From: Sceloporus undulatus
Lineage: Eukaryota > Chordata > Lepidosauria > Squamata > Phrynosomatidae
Assembly (NCBI RefSeq): GCF_019175285.1
Contig: NC_056528.1
Coordinates: 14,971,474-15,035,473 of the forward strand
DNA: 64,000 nt
Reading direction: 5' to 3'
Part shown: piece after piece, positions 24,122 through 35,475 of the stretch
Layout: each line of letters starts with the position of its first letter
How positions within the stretch are numbered: the stretch's first letter is position 1
Made by a program: the position numbers and the translations under genes
Notes under the pieces: model-generated
Told to the model about the DNA's origin: nothing
Seen by the model: the letters and a program-made list of their open reading frames with translations, nothing else
The model's database searches: none

Positions 24122-24632
24122 TCGTTTTAATTTTATATATTATATATAATCTGTGTAAAGCTATAAACTGTACCGGTCAGGTATGAATTAGAACCTTATA
24201 AAATCTGTTTACACATTTCTGTGTGCAACCCAAAAAACAGGGATTTAAACAGTAGGAAAAAATGACCCGGAGAGTTTTTTCCAAGCTAAGGAAGCTTTTT
24301 GAGAAAAACAAAAAACAGTGGGGGTATTTATTTGACTTATCCCCCCTGCCTTGAAATGGTTCTCCTTCCTGCATGCTTTCTACCCAACAGACCAGGTCAG
24401 AATAGTGTTTTATGCCCCTAAAGAAAGGGCCAAGGAGAATCAGAGAAGAGGCACGAGTTGAATAAACAGAGGAAAGCATAACAAAAGAAAGGGGATTCTT
24501 TTCCCAAACTGCTCCTCTCCTTTGTTTTACTCCCTCCTGCCTGAAGAACCATAGAAGAAAGTCTTCCCATATCTGCGGCATTCAGAGCAGCATCCCGAAA
24601 TCTCACAGCATTGCTAGATGAGACCCACCATT

Positions 24633-24838
24633 TACTACAACTCTGGAGACCAGGGTTCAATTCCTCGCTTTGCCATGAAACCCTTTGGGCGATTTTTGGG
24701 CAAGTCACACTCTCTCAGCCTCAGAGGAAGGCAATGGCAAATCTTGAGTGAACAAATCCTGCCAAGAAAACCCCATGATGACCTTAGGGTCTCTATAAGT
24801 CGGAAACGACTGGAAGGCACACAGCAGGAACAGCAGCA
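24633..24838 (+). mobile_element. tRNA-derived squamate SINE
   Basis: Has GGAGACCAGGGTTCAATTCC (B box), GGGCAAGTCACACTCTCTCA, AAGAAAACCCCATGATGACC and GTCGGAAACGACTGGAAGG, ending CAGCAG. Confidence 0.85.
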
Positions 24839-25433
24839 AAGATCACCTATTAGAAAGGAGCTTTGTTGCCTAAGACTTTGTTACCCGTATAGTGTTGTCT
24901 GTGTTATCTTTGGCTTTGTTGCGCTTTTGTTCTCGCAGTTTGCAAGCCTTCTCTCCCAATCCATTTTTTGCCTTTGCAATGAAATGTGTGAATAAAAATG
25001 CATGAAATAAATAACGGCACAAATCAACAGGGCATGAGTATAGCTGGGTCCTCTTCGGAGTCACATCCTTGTGTCACCCAAGGAACCATTTGCCCAGCTA
25101 TCCACAGGCTACAAAAATCCCATCTGCTGCGAACTCTTGAGCTTAGAAATGTGAGAACGCTCCTTTGTTTGGCCTTGCCTGGCGATAATTGGATTTGAAA
25201 AATCACCCACGCCTCCTGTAGATTAATTATGCTCCGAGCCTCTTTCTAGGAAATCGCTCTCCTTTGCTTTGCCAATTCGGGTGGAACCAAGCAGGGCTTC
25301 CAGAGCCCTGTGTTTGATTCTGCACTGATTTAGTCTAGGCACAGAAAGGTCAAATGCACTATTAACAGCCTACTCCGATGGGATGCCAAAAGGACGATAG
25401 GATTTTATTTTCTTCCTCCTCCACTTCTTCCAT

Positions 25434-25521
25434 GGAGTTTATCACACTGGGGCTAATTTCAGCATTAAAGAGAGCTTAAAGCGCATTTCAGGCACCCCAC
25501 AAATAAAACGAAAATGGTGCA
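25434..25521 (-). mobile_element. PIF/Harbinger-like MITE, partial
   Basis: Shares GGAGTTTATCACACTGGGGC and the following 60 bp with the reverse complement of the right end of the complete copy at 35011-35310. Its other end is missing. Confidence 0.65.
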
Positions 25522-25570
25522 TGCTTGTTTCCCAGGTTCTAGCTCGGGACTCCCATTTTGCATGCTTTGT

Positions 25571-25779
25571 TCTTGTTTTTGTGTGCCTTCGAGTCGTTTC
25601 CGATTTATGGCGACCCTAAGGCACATGGGGTTCTCTTGGCAAGTTACTTCAGAGACAGTTTGCCATGGCCATCCTCTGAAATGACTTTCCAATGTGGGTA
25701 TGCATGGCTGAGCCCGGGTTTGAACCCTCTCCATAGTCGTGTGGCCCAGTGCTTAAACCACTACACCACTCTGGCTCTC
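25571..25779 (-). mobile_element. SINE, minus strand, near full length
   Basis: Reverse SINE: GTGTGCCTTCGAGTCGTTTC at its 3' end, GGTTTGAACCCTCTCC in the B-box region and CCACTACACCACTCTGGCTC at the tRNA-like head. The middle differs from the other copies, suggesting another subfamily. Confidence 0.85.
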
Positions 25780-26900
25780 TATTTTGCATGCTTTAAGGGT
25801 GGGCAAATCTGAGCGAACCCTTCTCCCCCACCTTCTCCATCCACCCTTGGCGTTTCCCTCCTCCTCCTCTGGTCTTAACACCTTGAGGTGGAAAACTGGG
25901 AGAAGGGAAAGGTGCCATGAACACACACCACGTGTGACATATTTTTACAGACCTCCGAGGGCCAGGTGTTTCCTGAGCCAAGGCGAAATTGAACCGGGGC
26001 TGGAGCAAAATGGAAAAGATTCCCCTTTCCCAAACTCCCAGCTCACCTTTCTTTTCCACTCCCTCCCTCCATTGGCACCTTCTGGGGGGGGGGCAGAAAT
26101 CCTTATGGTGGCCCCTTTCCCCATCCAACCTCCCAGGCTTTTGCATTTATGCCATTTCGGGCCTCTCTGTTCTGTTTTTCCTTCCCTTGAAAAACGGAGA
26201 GGGAATTGGGAGCCCCCGTCTAGGTATGTGCCTGTTCTCCATTATTGCTCCATTGGGGTTGAAACACAATCAGGCCTCCACCAGACCTACCAATATATTT
26301 ATTTATCCATGCAACCTTTCTTCCTTGTTTTCCTTTTTTGGGGGGATTCAAGCTTTCTTCTGTGCTGCCTTTCAAAATGGAGCAAAAGTGGGATTTTTAA
26401 AAGAAATGTTCGGGGGACGGACAGCTGGGGATGGGAAAGGAGTCATTTCTCATTTCCTTGCACCCTCCAACCTCCTTTGTTTCCTCGCCGCAAGTGAGTG
26501 ATGCCCACAGCAAGAAATGGTTGGCAGGGAAAGAAGAGGAGAGAAAGATGGAAAGCAATCGTTTGACATTAAATGGTTTTACCTGGTTGGAGTAATGCCC
26601 AGGAGTCACCATTTTGTATTTTTCCTTCTAGGAACCACATTCTTTTTGGTACTACAGCAAACCATCCTTTTTAAAAAGCTATCCAGTCCTGCTTCTGGAG
26701 ACTCTTTTTGCTTTTTGGGCATTCCTTCCTAACAAGCAGGGTTGACCCTATTATTAAGCAGAGAGAGGCACCAAACAACAAATTTTGGAACTCATGAAAA
26801 GGCAGCCAATGGTTGGTTATGGGTTTAGCTACTAGTAATAGTGTTATAGTAATAATGGTAGTTGGATTTGGGGTTTGGCACGACGCTTGTTTTGATTTCA

Positions 26901-26972
26901 CTAGGCCATGTGGTCTATTGGTTTGAGTGTTGGACTGGGACACTTTGCACCAGAACTGGGGATTGAGACCAG
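26901..26972 (+). mobile_element. SINE head fragment
   Basis: Only the tRNA-like head remains: GGTTTGAGTGTTGGACTGGG. It runs into an AT/AC microsatellite. Confidence 0.6.
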
Positions 26973-26974
26973 AC

Positions 26975-27009
26975 ATATATATATAAATACACACACACAC
27001 ACACACAAA
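26975..27009. repeat. (TA)n(CA)n microsatellite
   Basis: Short TA run followed by CA repeats. Confidence 0.9.
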
Positions 27010-27646
27010 CATGCACAAACACGCACATATACATGTATATTTGCACATTTTCTTCTTTGAGTCTTTGAGCAGGGTGCAAAGAAAATGAAGGAAAGGCGAA
27101 GGGGTGCAAGAGGCATTCTGTGGTCTGGCGCAAGAGCCAAAGTTTGACTCATAGTAGATGTTCAGAGCCGAGGAATGAATTTTCCTCGCTTCTCCAACAT
27201 ACTTGAAACTCTGCCTTTTCTCTCCCTTGACAGATGCGTACACACAAACACACCACCTTGCCACTAACCTGTCCAGCACTGGAAACAGCTCATGTTTAAT
27301 ATTAAACCCCAAACTGTGTTGGATGCAATCCAGAAGTGTGCCTGCCCACATGCAGGAGAGTCATTTCTTTTCTCCCCCATTTTCTTCAATTCTGAATGTT
27401 TGCAAAACTCATTGAAGGAAGCGTCTGGTCCACTTTTCACTGCTCTTTCCTAAAATGCACTGCGAGGGGTATAAGCTACGTGTAACTTTTTATTCCTGCT
27501 GGCCTTTGACAGGCCTTGTATATCTCAATGCTTTTTTCAATTTGTCGTTGTTGTCAGTACTTTGTTTTAACGGGTTTTAATGTGATGGTGGTTCAATTGC
27601 CTTGCAACTTGGGAATGCTGGTCTTCTTTCATCGTGGGTTAAAACC

Positions 27647-27768
27647 GCTTTAACTGCCATGGCTCCATCCTATGAAGTCTTGGGATTTGTAGTTTGTTGG
27701 GGCACCAGAGCTCTCTGAAAGAGAAGGCTAAATATCTCACAAAACTCCAAATCCCCTTCCACTGATCT
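27647..27768. mobile_element. Family B MITE, partial
   Basis: Has GCTTTAACTGCCATGGCTCC, GGGATTTGTAGTTTGTTGGG and CACCAGAGCTCTCTGAAAGA. It lies about 160 bp before the first visible astrotactin exon. Confidence 0.7.
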
Positions 27769-27929
27769 AAGTGCATCTTCCTGACTGACATGCTTGGACA
27801 AGGACAATCCAGTTTAATTCCTTGTCATCCCACTCTTTCACCTTCTTTTCAAGAGGTCTTTCTGTTTCTTCCTCCCATTTTCCCCACCCTTGGTCTTCAG
27901 CTTACTCGCTTCTCTTCTTTGGCTTACAG

Positions 27930-28071
27930 GGGAATCCTTGAGCTTTGCGGACGATTTACTCTCTGGCCTCGGAACCACCTGCGTTGCCGCCGGAAGGAGC
28001 CACGGCGATGCTCCGGACACCAGCCTCTACTCGGTCATTTTCAAGTGTTTGGAGCCGGACGGATTGTACAA
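27930..28071 (+). CDS. ASTN2: Astrotactin internal exon (fibronectin-III region)
   Basis: Astrotactins are vertebrate neuronal membrane proteins with EGF-like, MACPF, fibronectin-III and annexin-like regions, acting in neuron-glia adhesion and in protein trafficking. This 142-bp exon follows a pyrimidine-rich acceptor ending ttacag and ends at donor gtaagt. It begins with the last two bases of a split codon, then gives ESLSFADDLLSGLGTTCVAA and, further on, SLYSVIFKCLEPDGLY. The trailing AA joins the first base of the next exon to make Lys. The residues match the astrotactin segment near the end of the fibronectin-III domain. The exon is clearly GC-richer than its flanks. ASTN1 versus ASTN2 is uncertain; I lean to ASTN2 from the pappalysin neighbour and long introns. 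Confidence 0.9.
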
Positions 28072-28242
28072 GTAAGTAGGAAAGGGGACTGAGATGGAAA
28101 TTGGATGCTAGGAGAAGTGGGAGAAAGATCCTTCGGGATCTGAGACACTTTCATCAACCTTCACAATTCATAGTTCATCTTTAGACAGCAGAAGCCAAAA
28201 CGTTTTGCTCACTTTATATGTGTTATTCACTTTGAAATACAA

Positions 28243-28383
28243 ATTGAGTCTCCCTTATCTGAGATGCTTGGGACCAGAAATGTTTCGTATTTCATAGATG
28301 ACAATGATGATGATGACGATGATGGTGATTACAGTCAGCCCTCCATATTTGCCTCTTTGATGTTTTTATCATTTATGGATTTG
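28243..28383. mobile_element. Two Tigger/MER2-like fragments around a GAT repeat
   Basis: 28243-28296 has TCCCTTATCTGAGATGCTTG and GGACCAGAAATGTTTCG; 28330-28383 has ACAGTCAGCCCTCCATATTT. A GATGAT run separates them. Confidence 0.45.
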
Positions 28384-28402
28384 AATGATGTGTCCCCTCT
28401 AG

Positions 28403-28772
28403 GGCCTTATTCCCACTACCTTTTACACTGGATCGCAATTCAGTTTGAACCAGGTTCCTACTTAAATCGATTCAGTCGGGGGGGGGGGGCATGCGCTGGA
28501 CCCATTTAACCCGCATCTTTTTGACGCTGATTCTTTTTGCGCGTCTTTTTCACCAAATCGATTCAGTGCAAGTGTGAACCACAAGCGGATCGGAACCGAT
28601 TCAATTTTGCCCTTCGGCCGACTGGAACCAAATCATTTTGAATTGATTCATTCCCGAATGCAAACCACAAGGGGGTTATTTTGATGCCAGAAAATGTGAT
28701 TGGGGCAAGTGTAGTGTAAACCATGATCTGATGCTGCATCAGTCCGATTTATCTGTAAGTGGGAATGAGGCC
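28403..28772. mobile_element. PIF/Harbinger-like MITE with TSD
   Basis: 370 bp with terminal inverted repeats GGCCTTATTCCCACT and its mate AGTGGGAATGAGGCC. It is flanked by TAG on both sides (28400-28402 and 28773-28775), a 3-bp target-site duplication. Inside are several GATTCA/GATTCAG blocks. A short duplication fits the PIF/Harbinger group, although TAG departs from the usual TWA. Confidence 0.75.
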
Positions 28773-29119
28773 TAGGAACCTCTAAGTAATATCCTGGACC
28801 CAATTCAGAGTTTGGGGCCTGCGTAATGCAAACGGCACGCAGCAAGCATGGGGGCAGTTTGGGTTTTATAAGCAATGTAGACAAGTCCTTAGCCAAAAGT
28901 TAAAATTAAAATTAAAACAAGCACGTCCAGATTCCTGTTAACATACAACGCAAATGGGAACGAACACTCCAAAACAAAGGCAAAACGCTAATGTATTTCT
29001 GTCACACCGTAAAGCACATGGTGTTGCCGTTCCACTTTGTGGGCCTGCACCTCGACATGAGCTGATTGTGTTTCTGTATTTTTCCAATGCTTAGAGAGTG
29101 TCATAGTTATTTTTCCTAA

Positions 29120-29152
29120 CACACACATACACATACACACACACACACACAC
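29120..29152. repeat. (AC)n microsatellite
   Basis: AC repeats interrupted by AT steps. Confidence 0.95.
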
Positions 29153-29717
29153 TCCGACTGTCAAATCCACCCCATTGGAAATTTTTCAGGCCTGATTGAT
29201 ACTTTCCTTCTGCCGCTCCAGTCCGCTCCGACCGGGTCCCAGCAGCCCTCCCCTTTTCCCATTACATATGTCGACAAGATCTAAAAAAAGGAAATGGTTT
29301 CATTACACTTTGCTTTATGAGGCACGCCGGCTCTAAAGTGCGTTTGCCATTTAATATTTTTTAATGTTTCCTTTCCTAAACACAGACGCGCAGACACACA
29401 AGACACACACACACACAACCCCAACACAAGTCGTATGGATTAATCTCTCTGGAAATCAGGCCTGTTCTGAAAAGGCGCCCAGTGCGAATGTGGAAAAGAA
29501 AGCACCGCCTGCCAGTAATTTGCTTCTAATAAATGGGGCTGCTCAGAGCCTGATGCCTGCTAACTCTTTGGTTGCCAACCATGGCAGGCAAGTCTGCATG
29601 GTCTCCAGGCTTCTCCCCAATGGACTGGAAGCAAGAAGGGTTGTGTCATGGCAAACCTGCCCTGCAAAGGGCGAAAAAAGCTTCCATAAATAGATGTCAC
29701 CATAATTAATTCAGAAT

Positions 29718-29985
29718 TCCTTCCTTCCTTCCTTCCTTCCTTCCTTCCTTCCTTCCTTCTCTCCCTGCCTGCCTGCCTGCCTGCCTGCCTTCCTTTCTGT
29801 CCCTCCCTCCCTCCTTTTTCTGTCTCTTTTCTTTCTTCCATCCTCCCTCCCTCCCTTCCTTCCTTTTTTCTGTCCCCTCCCTCCCTCCTTCCCTCCCTCC
29901 CTCCCTCCCTCTTTTTTCTATCTCTCTTCTTTCCTATCTCCCTCCCTCCCACCCACCCTTTCTCTCCCTCCTCCCTCTCTCCCTC

Positions 29986-30032
<47 letters not shown>

Positions 30033-30048
30033 CCCTCCCTCCCCCTTC
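29718..30048. repeat. Polypyrimidine tract with (CCTT)n, (CCTG)n and (CTAT)n
   Basis: About 330 bp almost free of purines on the plus strand until the CTAT run (29987-30031). Blocks of CCTT, TGCC, CTCC and CTAT succeed each other. The minus-strand frame over it is an artefact. Confidence 0.95.
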
Positions 30049-30427
30049 AGAAGTATTTCTCCATATCCACTTTAGTCTCTTCTTATATTCCCATTATAAC
30101 CAGGAGTTGAGCAGCTCCGATGAGGGATGGGAAAAGAGGACCCCATGACTGATAAACAACTTTGCTGACTGTGGTTGGTCTTCTTGAAGGACCCCAAAGG
30201 GAGAAGCCCAAAGTTTAGACAGAGCCAGATGCAGGGGCTTGCTGTTTAGTTTTCTCAGCTGTCAAACAGTCCCAAACAGAGGGTGGAATAAGCACGCAGA
30301 TGTCCTCCGAATGCTGGATGCGACTCCTTCATCAGTTGGGACAGGGATGCTGAGGAGGCCCGGTTGGGACCAGTCCTTTGCTGTTATCCTCCAGCAGATG
30401 TTAAGAGGAGAATTTGTAATATAGATA

Positions 30428-30955
30428 GACAAATCAGTGTGCAAAGGGATCTTGCAGCACCTTTGAGACTAACTGAAGGAGAGAAGTTGGGAACATACTG
30501 TATATACTTATGTATAAGTCTAGAAACTTTAGTCAAATAATTGAACTCCAAAACCTGAGTCAACTTATCCATGGGTCAATGTAGGATGTACACACTGTAC
30601 TTTAACTCTTATTCAAAAAGGAACCATCCCCTGGTGAAAAGCAAGAGCATAATATGTCCTGGAAGCATTGGGCCCCTTCTCTTCTCTCATCCATCCAGCC
30701 TTTAATATGAGCACAAGCAGTTGTGTCTGCTGGGATTTTGTAAATTGGCATTATTTTCCTTGCTTCATTGTTTAGATCCTTTGTCACATGCTCTTAGGTT
30801 TTACCCTCGACTTATACATGGATAATCTCAAAATCCGTAATTCTGGCCCCAAAACCTACCCTCGACTTATACATGCAGCCGACTTATAGTCATGTATATA
30901 TGGTAAGCTTTTGTAGACTTGAGCCGCTTCCTCTGGTGCATTTGTATGCATTCGT
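30428..30955. mobile_element. Dispersed repeat E, split by a mariner-like insertion
   Basis: Left part 30428-30495 has GCAAAGGGATCTTGCAGCAC and TTTGAGACTAACTGAAGG; right part 30906-30955 resumes with AGCTTTTGTAGACTTGAG. An uninterrupted copy at 37912-38050 shows the two parts are normally adjacent. Confidence 0.7.
30496..30905. mobile_element. Mariner-like element nested in repeat E
   Basis: 410 bp with ends TACTGTATATACTTATGTAT and, on the other strand, TACCATATATACATGACTAT. Both ends carry the complement of GACTTATA-type words (CTCGACTTATACATG inside). TA at the boundaries fits Tc1/mariner insertion. Confidence 0.7.
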
Positions 30956-31786
30956 ACAGAGGGTCAAAAATGGGATTGCAGTGTAAACACAAAACAAATG
31001 ATCACTACAGGGCAGATCCACTAGATGTAGCACTTACCTCTACCAGCTTGGGACGCATGCCCTGAAACATTCCCAGAATGCTTGCGCACAGACAGAAAGA
31101 CTTTTGTGAAGCCAGGGCAAGGTTCCTCCGGCTTCCCAGCAGGTCACCGACTTTCCAAAGGAGTGGCGACAGTGCGGGCAAATGTCACGCAAACAGAGGC
31201 TTCAGAGGTGTGTTTTTGTTTTGGGCCTCTCCTTCTCCTTCCCTCCCCAAATGATTCTCTCCTTGCTTGTTTGTGTTTTGCCTTACTCTCCTTGAAGCAA
31301 AACATGCCTCTCTTGGGAGCCGTTCCAGTGGTCAACAGTCCTTTGGAGAGGTTGTGTTTTGCAATTCGCCTATGCTGTGCAGTGCATGTTTTCCCCCAAA
31401 ACCCATGATCTAAAGGCAGGGATGGGACCTCAGTGTCCTCCTTCATGGATTCCACAAATATTATCTCATGTCCTGTCCCTGTGCATCATCCTCCAACTAT
31501 TAGTCCACCCTATTGACCAATTTTTTCCCTCCTCTTTCCCCTACCTCTACCCCACACATTTCCTCCCTTAGATCAAAGCGGGGATTGTGGTTTCTAAGAA
31601 CAAACAAACAAACAGGGGCTATCCGATCCCCCCCCCCCTTTCAGACTTTGCTAGCATTTTAAAGAAACAAACAACACTCTCACACTATACACACGCATGA
31701 GTGCACAAACACAGTCAGTTTTGGAAAAAGAAATACTTTCTCCTTCATGTTGCAGTTGCCTGCAACTAGGGGCCCATTCCGTTAAG

Positions 31787-32023
31787 TACAGTCGGCCCTT
31801 CGTATCCACGGATTCTTTATCAACCATTTCCACCTTTAAAATATATAAATATATAATACATAAATGAATACATTCCAAAAAAGAAACCTGGATTTTGCTA
31901 TTTTATATAAAGGACGCCATGTAACTGCACCATTGTTTTTAATGGCACTTGAGCATGCACAGATTTTGGTCTCCACGGGAGAACCTAGAAGTAAAACCCA
32001 GCAGGTACCAAGGGCCCACCGTA
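31787..32023. mobile_element. Tigger-like MITE, complete
   Basis: 237 bp with terminal repeats TACAGTCGGCCC and GGGCCCACCGTA (10 of 12 pair). It holds the CGTATCCACGGATTC block and TTAATGGCACTTGAGCATGC, matching 442-570. Confidence 0.65.
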
Positions 32024-32644
32024 TGTTGAATTTAATTTAAGTATATGTTGCCTGCAAATAAAGTAGGCATATGCACACACACACAAATCTTGCTTCATGT
32101 TCTTAAGTACAGGAATTGAAATTGGTTCTGGATCTAGCAAGAGGGAAGTAATGGTATACATAGCCACAATGTTAAAAATACATTCTGATAATTATAAATC
32201 CCTGTACAGACTTACTCTTCCCCCGTAGAAGCACTTTATGGGGGGTACTGGTTGCATCTGAGATAGTAGACCAAGTCTATGGAAGCTTATGCTACAACAT
32301 CTTCCACTCAGTTTGCCTCAAAGCCATTACAAGATGCCTTTGTATACTGTTATAAGGCACCCTACAATAATATATCTTCGGTGTGGCTATCATGTACCCT
32401 CCAGCATTTTTCAGGTGACAACTAGGACACATGTGGCCAAGAAACTTCAGAGTATGCTCAAGACAGGAAAGTAATTAATGAAGAACTCATAAGCTAAGAC
32501 AGGCTGCAGCAGTTTGCTTTTCCCTCTGCCTACAGGGAAGAGTAAATGAGAACAGATCCATCCCACAGTAAACCAGGATATACCGACGAGAGGCTTAAGA
32601 GAAGGGCGATGCAACCTTGTTCATACTTTCTGCGATGATCTCTG

Positions 32645-32745
32645 TCATCCAAATGTTTGGGACTAGAACTCCCAGCTTTCCAAACAATTACCCCTCCGAT
32701 CTGGAGCTTATGGGAATCCAACTCCCAAAATATTTTGAAGCCCCC
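32645..32745. mobile_element. Diverged inverted-repeat fragment
   Basis: Has CCAAATGTTTGGGACTAGAA and GGAATCCAACTCCC in a layout like family A, but strongly diverged. Confidence 0.35.
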
Positions 32746-32800
32746 ATTTTCAGGGGAGTTTGATGTTATGCAAAACCCACAAGAGGGCAATGTTTCAGAG

Positions 32801-32936
32801 CAGTGGTTCCCAAACGTTGATCCTCCAGATATTTTGGACGTCAGATCCCAGCATTCCTGACAGTTGGCCAAGCAGGTTGGGGCTTATGGGAGCTGAAGTC
32901 CAAGGCACCTGGAGGACCAAAGTTTGGGAACGGCTG
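32801..32936. mobile_element. hAT-like MITE, family A, with TSD
   Basis: Terminal repeats CAGTGGTTCCCAAAC and GTTTGGGAACGGCTG. Flanks TTTCAGAG (32793-32800) and CTTTAGAG (32937-32944) match at 6 of 8 bases, as expected for an old hAT target-site duplication. This copy anchors family A to hAT. Confidence 0.75.
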
Positions 32937-32969
32937 CTTTAGAGGTTGTGAAAACAAGGAGCATCCTAA

Positions 32970-33030
32970 GTGTCATCAAGTCAACTACAACTTATGGCAG
33001 CCCTATCGTAGAGTTTTCCTCTGGTCTTCA
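32970..33030 (-). mobile_element. SINE 3' tail, minus strand, diverged
   Basis: Has CATCAAGTCAACTACAACTT and ATGGCAGCCCTATCGTAG, the reverse of the SINE 3' domain. Confidence 0.5.
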
Positions 33031-33737
33031 GTGATCTCTTTCTTTGGAATGATTCACTCTGGATCTATTTCTCTGGTCCCAAGAGTATCTGTGTCAAAAC
33101 TGCCAAGTGGGCCAAATCCCCACCCATAGAGAAAAACCAGCCAAGGTCACAGCCTGCATTCATTTGGCCTGAGAATCAATAAAACTCGTTTCAGGACCTC
33201 CTCGCAGACACCTGCAACATATATCCCCTTTGTTCTTTCTCTTTTTTTGCAACAACTTCCTAAGCAAACACACCATCCGAGCCAAAAGCACAAGCGGTCC
33301 TTCATGCCTCTTATCTCCCAAAGGCTGCCGCTGCTCCTCATTTCTTCCCCCCCATTTGCTTTCTTCTTCCTTTCTTTTCCCCCCTCTAATCTCCCATTTA
33401 CGCAAAGCATTGCGTCTTCGCCACCCCTCCGCCGGTTCCTTCGAGCCCAGCTGCTGCCGTTTATCAAGCTCCGATAGTAACCTGCGGACCCATCCCAGCT
33501 GTGCGAGGGATTCTTACAACTCAAGGCTTTTGAGACAACATGTTTCCAGCATGGTTATCTCAAGATGCCGTCAAATCTCTGTAGAAGGCTGGTAAGGAAG
33601 GTAGCGAGTGAATGAAAGATAGCTGCCACTCCGAGCATTACCCTTTTTTCCCTCTTGTGCAGGGCCTTTTTCCTTCCATCCTTCTTTCCTAAAATTTCAC
33701 TGAGAAAGTAGACCTAGCAATGAAGCCCTAACTTGGT

Positions 33738-33905
33738 GAATCATAGCATCACCGAGTTGGAAGGGCCATCTAGTTCAACTCCTTGCCAGTAAGGCATGGA
33801 AACAACTGAAGGCAAGTCCACCATCTTCCAAGGGGGGTCTTTTCCACTGTAAATCCACTCATTCCTCATATTTAGTCGAAATCTCCCTTCTTGCAAATTG
33901 AGTCC
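33738..33905 (-). mobile_element. CR1 LINE 3' region
   Basis: Has GAATCATAGCATCACCGAGT, TTGGAAGGGCCATCTAG and TTCAACTCCTTGCC in reverse orientation. Confidence 0.7.
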
Positions 33906-35010
33906 AGCCGAATCCTATAGTTGGGATCAAATCCCAAATCCAATGCAAACCCTTTCTTTGAATTCTGTAGGCACTGAATAGGATTAGTGTGGAGGAATTA
34001 AGAGCTGAAGATTTGTTCCTTAGTGAGGAGTTAACGATTAGCCATAGCTTCTGTGGTTGCCTTTGATGCTATCCAATGATTTGTGACTCTCATGTGCCAC
34101 GTATGTTCACAACAACCTCACGCGGGATTTGGCTCATCCTCTACTGGATGGGTGGATGGACAGACAGATAAGCACACAGACCTACTGTCCTCCCCAAAAA
34201 GCATTAATGGCCATTAGGCAAGACCACGGAGGTGATCTTCCTTTCATTGGGACCAACCTCAGGGATTCAGTCTCTCAAGGACTGGAAGCCGATCTCAATT
34301 GAGGCCAAGAGTGCTCCATTGTTGGCCAAGTTCCTTTCCGCACTTCCACAGCAACATCTGCTACCTCCCATTGGAAACAGGAAACAGTTGGACTGGCCCC
34401 AAAATGTGGATGCTGATCTGCTCAGGCTGGCACTGCCCAGCTGGAAGAATTGGTTCAGTGCACAGCCAAGAGGTGGTTTGAGGTTGCTGGGTGCTCCTCC
34501 AGACGCGTCCGAGATCTCGCATTCCTTTCTCTACCCGACCATGTCGCTTGTTCTTGGGGTTTTGCAATCAGCTCGGCTCGCTCGCATTTTGTGGTGCTGC
34601 CACAAGAGGATGTTTTCTCAATCAGAGGTGGCACATATTTTTGGCCGGGATCATATCTCCCCTGTGGGTTTCTCTTTTCTGTCTGTCTGGTTTGTAAGAG
34701 TACAATTAAAAAAAATTAAACAAACACTTACATAAATAGGAACCCTTCCATGTCGAGGGAAAGAATTCCACAAACGAGAGACATGAGCATTTATAGATAG
34801 TGTGCTTTTGTTGGGCAATGTGAGGAATCCAAAGATTGCAACAATGGCAAACCAAATTTTCCCATTCTGTGCCCAGGGGCTCTCTTGGAACTGGCCAAAA
34901 CCACAGAGATAGTCTTAGTGATTTGTAGTTGGCCTTCAGATCTCACATCGACCTACAGTTTGGTTGATCTTTCATTCTGCAAGATTTAACCAGAGCTGGG
35001 ATGAGCATTA

Positions 35011-35310
35011 GGAGTTTATCACACGAAGGAGATCGTGAATATCCCGGAAAAATGGCGTAATTACACAAAACAATTTCACACAAAGTCACACAAAACCCGC
35101 CGTTAAAATAGTCACAAAGAAATATCAATGTGCATCTTTTTACTTTTGGGATTTCAGCGACAGTGCATTTCCGATATCACTTTATTTGCGCAATTGCGTC
35201 TGATAATCATCCGTGCAATTACTTGCCATTTTCGCTTCATTTGTGGGATGCATTAAATGCATTTTAATCTCTCTTTAATGCCTAAAATTAGCCCCAGTGT
35301 GATAAACTCC
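35011..35310. mobile_element. PIF/Harbinger MITE, 300 bp, TTA TSD
   Basis: Perfect 14-bp terminal inverted repeats GGAGTTTATCACAC and GTGTGATAAACTCC. It is flanked on both sides by TTA (35008-35010 and 35311-35313), the classic PIF/Harbinger target. No coding capacity. A truncated relative lies at 25434. Confidence 0.9.
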
Positions 35311-35394
35311 TTAGAAATTTTGACTTGTTAGCCTGTACTTGGGATTGAGGGTGGAGACAAAAAGGGGGAAACTGTCCTCTTTCTGTTCTTAAGG

Positions 35395-35475
35395 GTGGGA
35401 TTGATAGTGTATTCCTGCATGGCAGGGGTTGGACTGGATGGCTCTTGGGGGACTCTTCCAACTCTACAATGCTAT
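35395..35475 (+). mobile_element. CR1 LINE 3' end fragment
   Basis: Has TTGATAGTGTATTCCTGCAT, GGCAGGGGTTGGACTGGATG and ends near CTATGATT. Confidence 0.7.

Larger units (their letters stand above)
1..27929 (+). other. ASTN2: Astrotactin intron, 3' part (at least 27.9 kb)
   Basis: This is sequence upstream of the first visible astrotactin exon. I found no other astrotactin exon here on the plus strand, so the intron is probably longer than the window's left part. Its repeats are listed separately. I see nothing recognisable in 1-440, 860-1120, 2250-2870, 3590-4210, 4335-5375, 5910-6450, 7310-8750, 8800-9500, 9600-10410, 10570-12060, 13210-13830, 13900-14480, 14820-15870, 16600-17700, 18420-19360, 23140-23585, 23960-24630, 25025-25430, 25785-26900 and 27010-27640. 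A very long intron fits ASTN2, whose human gene spans nearly 1 Mb; that is family knowledge. Confidence 0.6.

Noticed and set aside
25784-26501. 237- and 170-residue plus-strand frames
   Set aside because: No domain seen; two different frames are open over the same bases, which points to chance in GC-rich sequence.
26671-27351. 226-residue minus-strand frame
   Set aside because: Runs through a TA/CA microsatellite and a SINE fragment; no recognisable domain.
29560-29952. Arg/Glu/Gly-rich 130-residue frame
   Set aside because: Direct translation of the polypyrimidine tract's complement.
34232-34735. 167-residue plus-strand frame inside the astrotactin intron
   Set aside because: No domain, no splice context and no match to astrotactin; likely chance.
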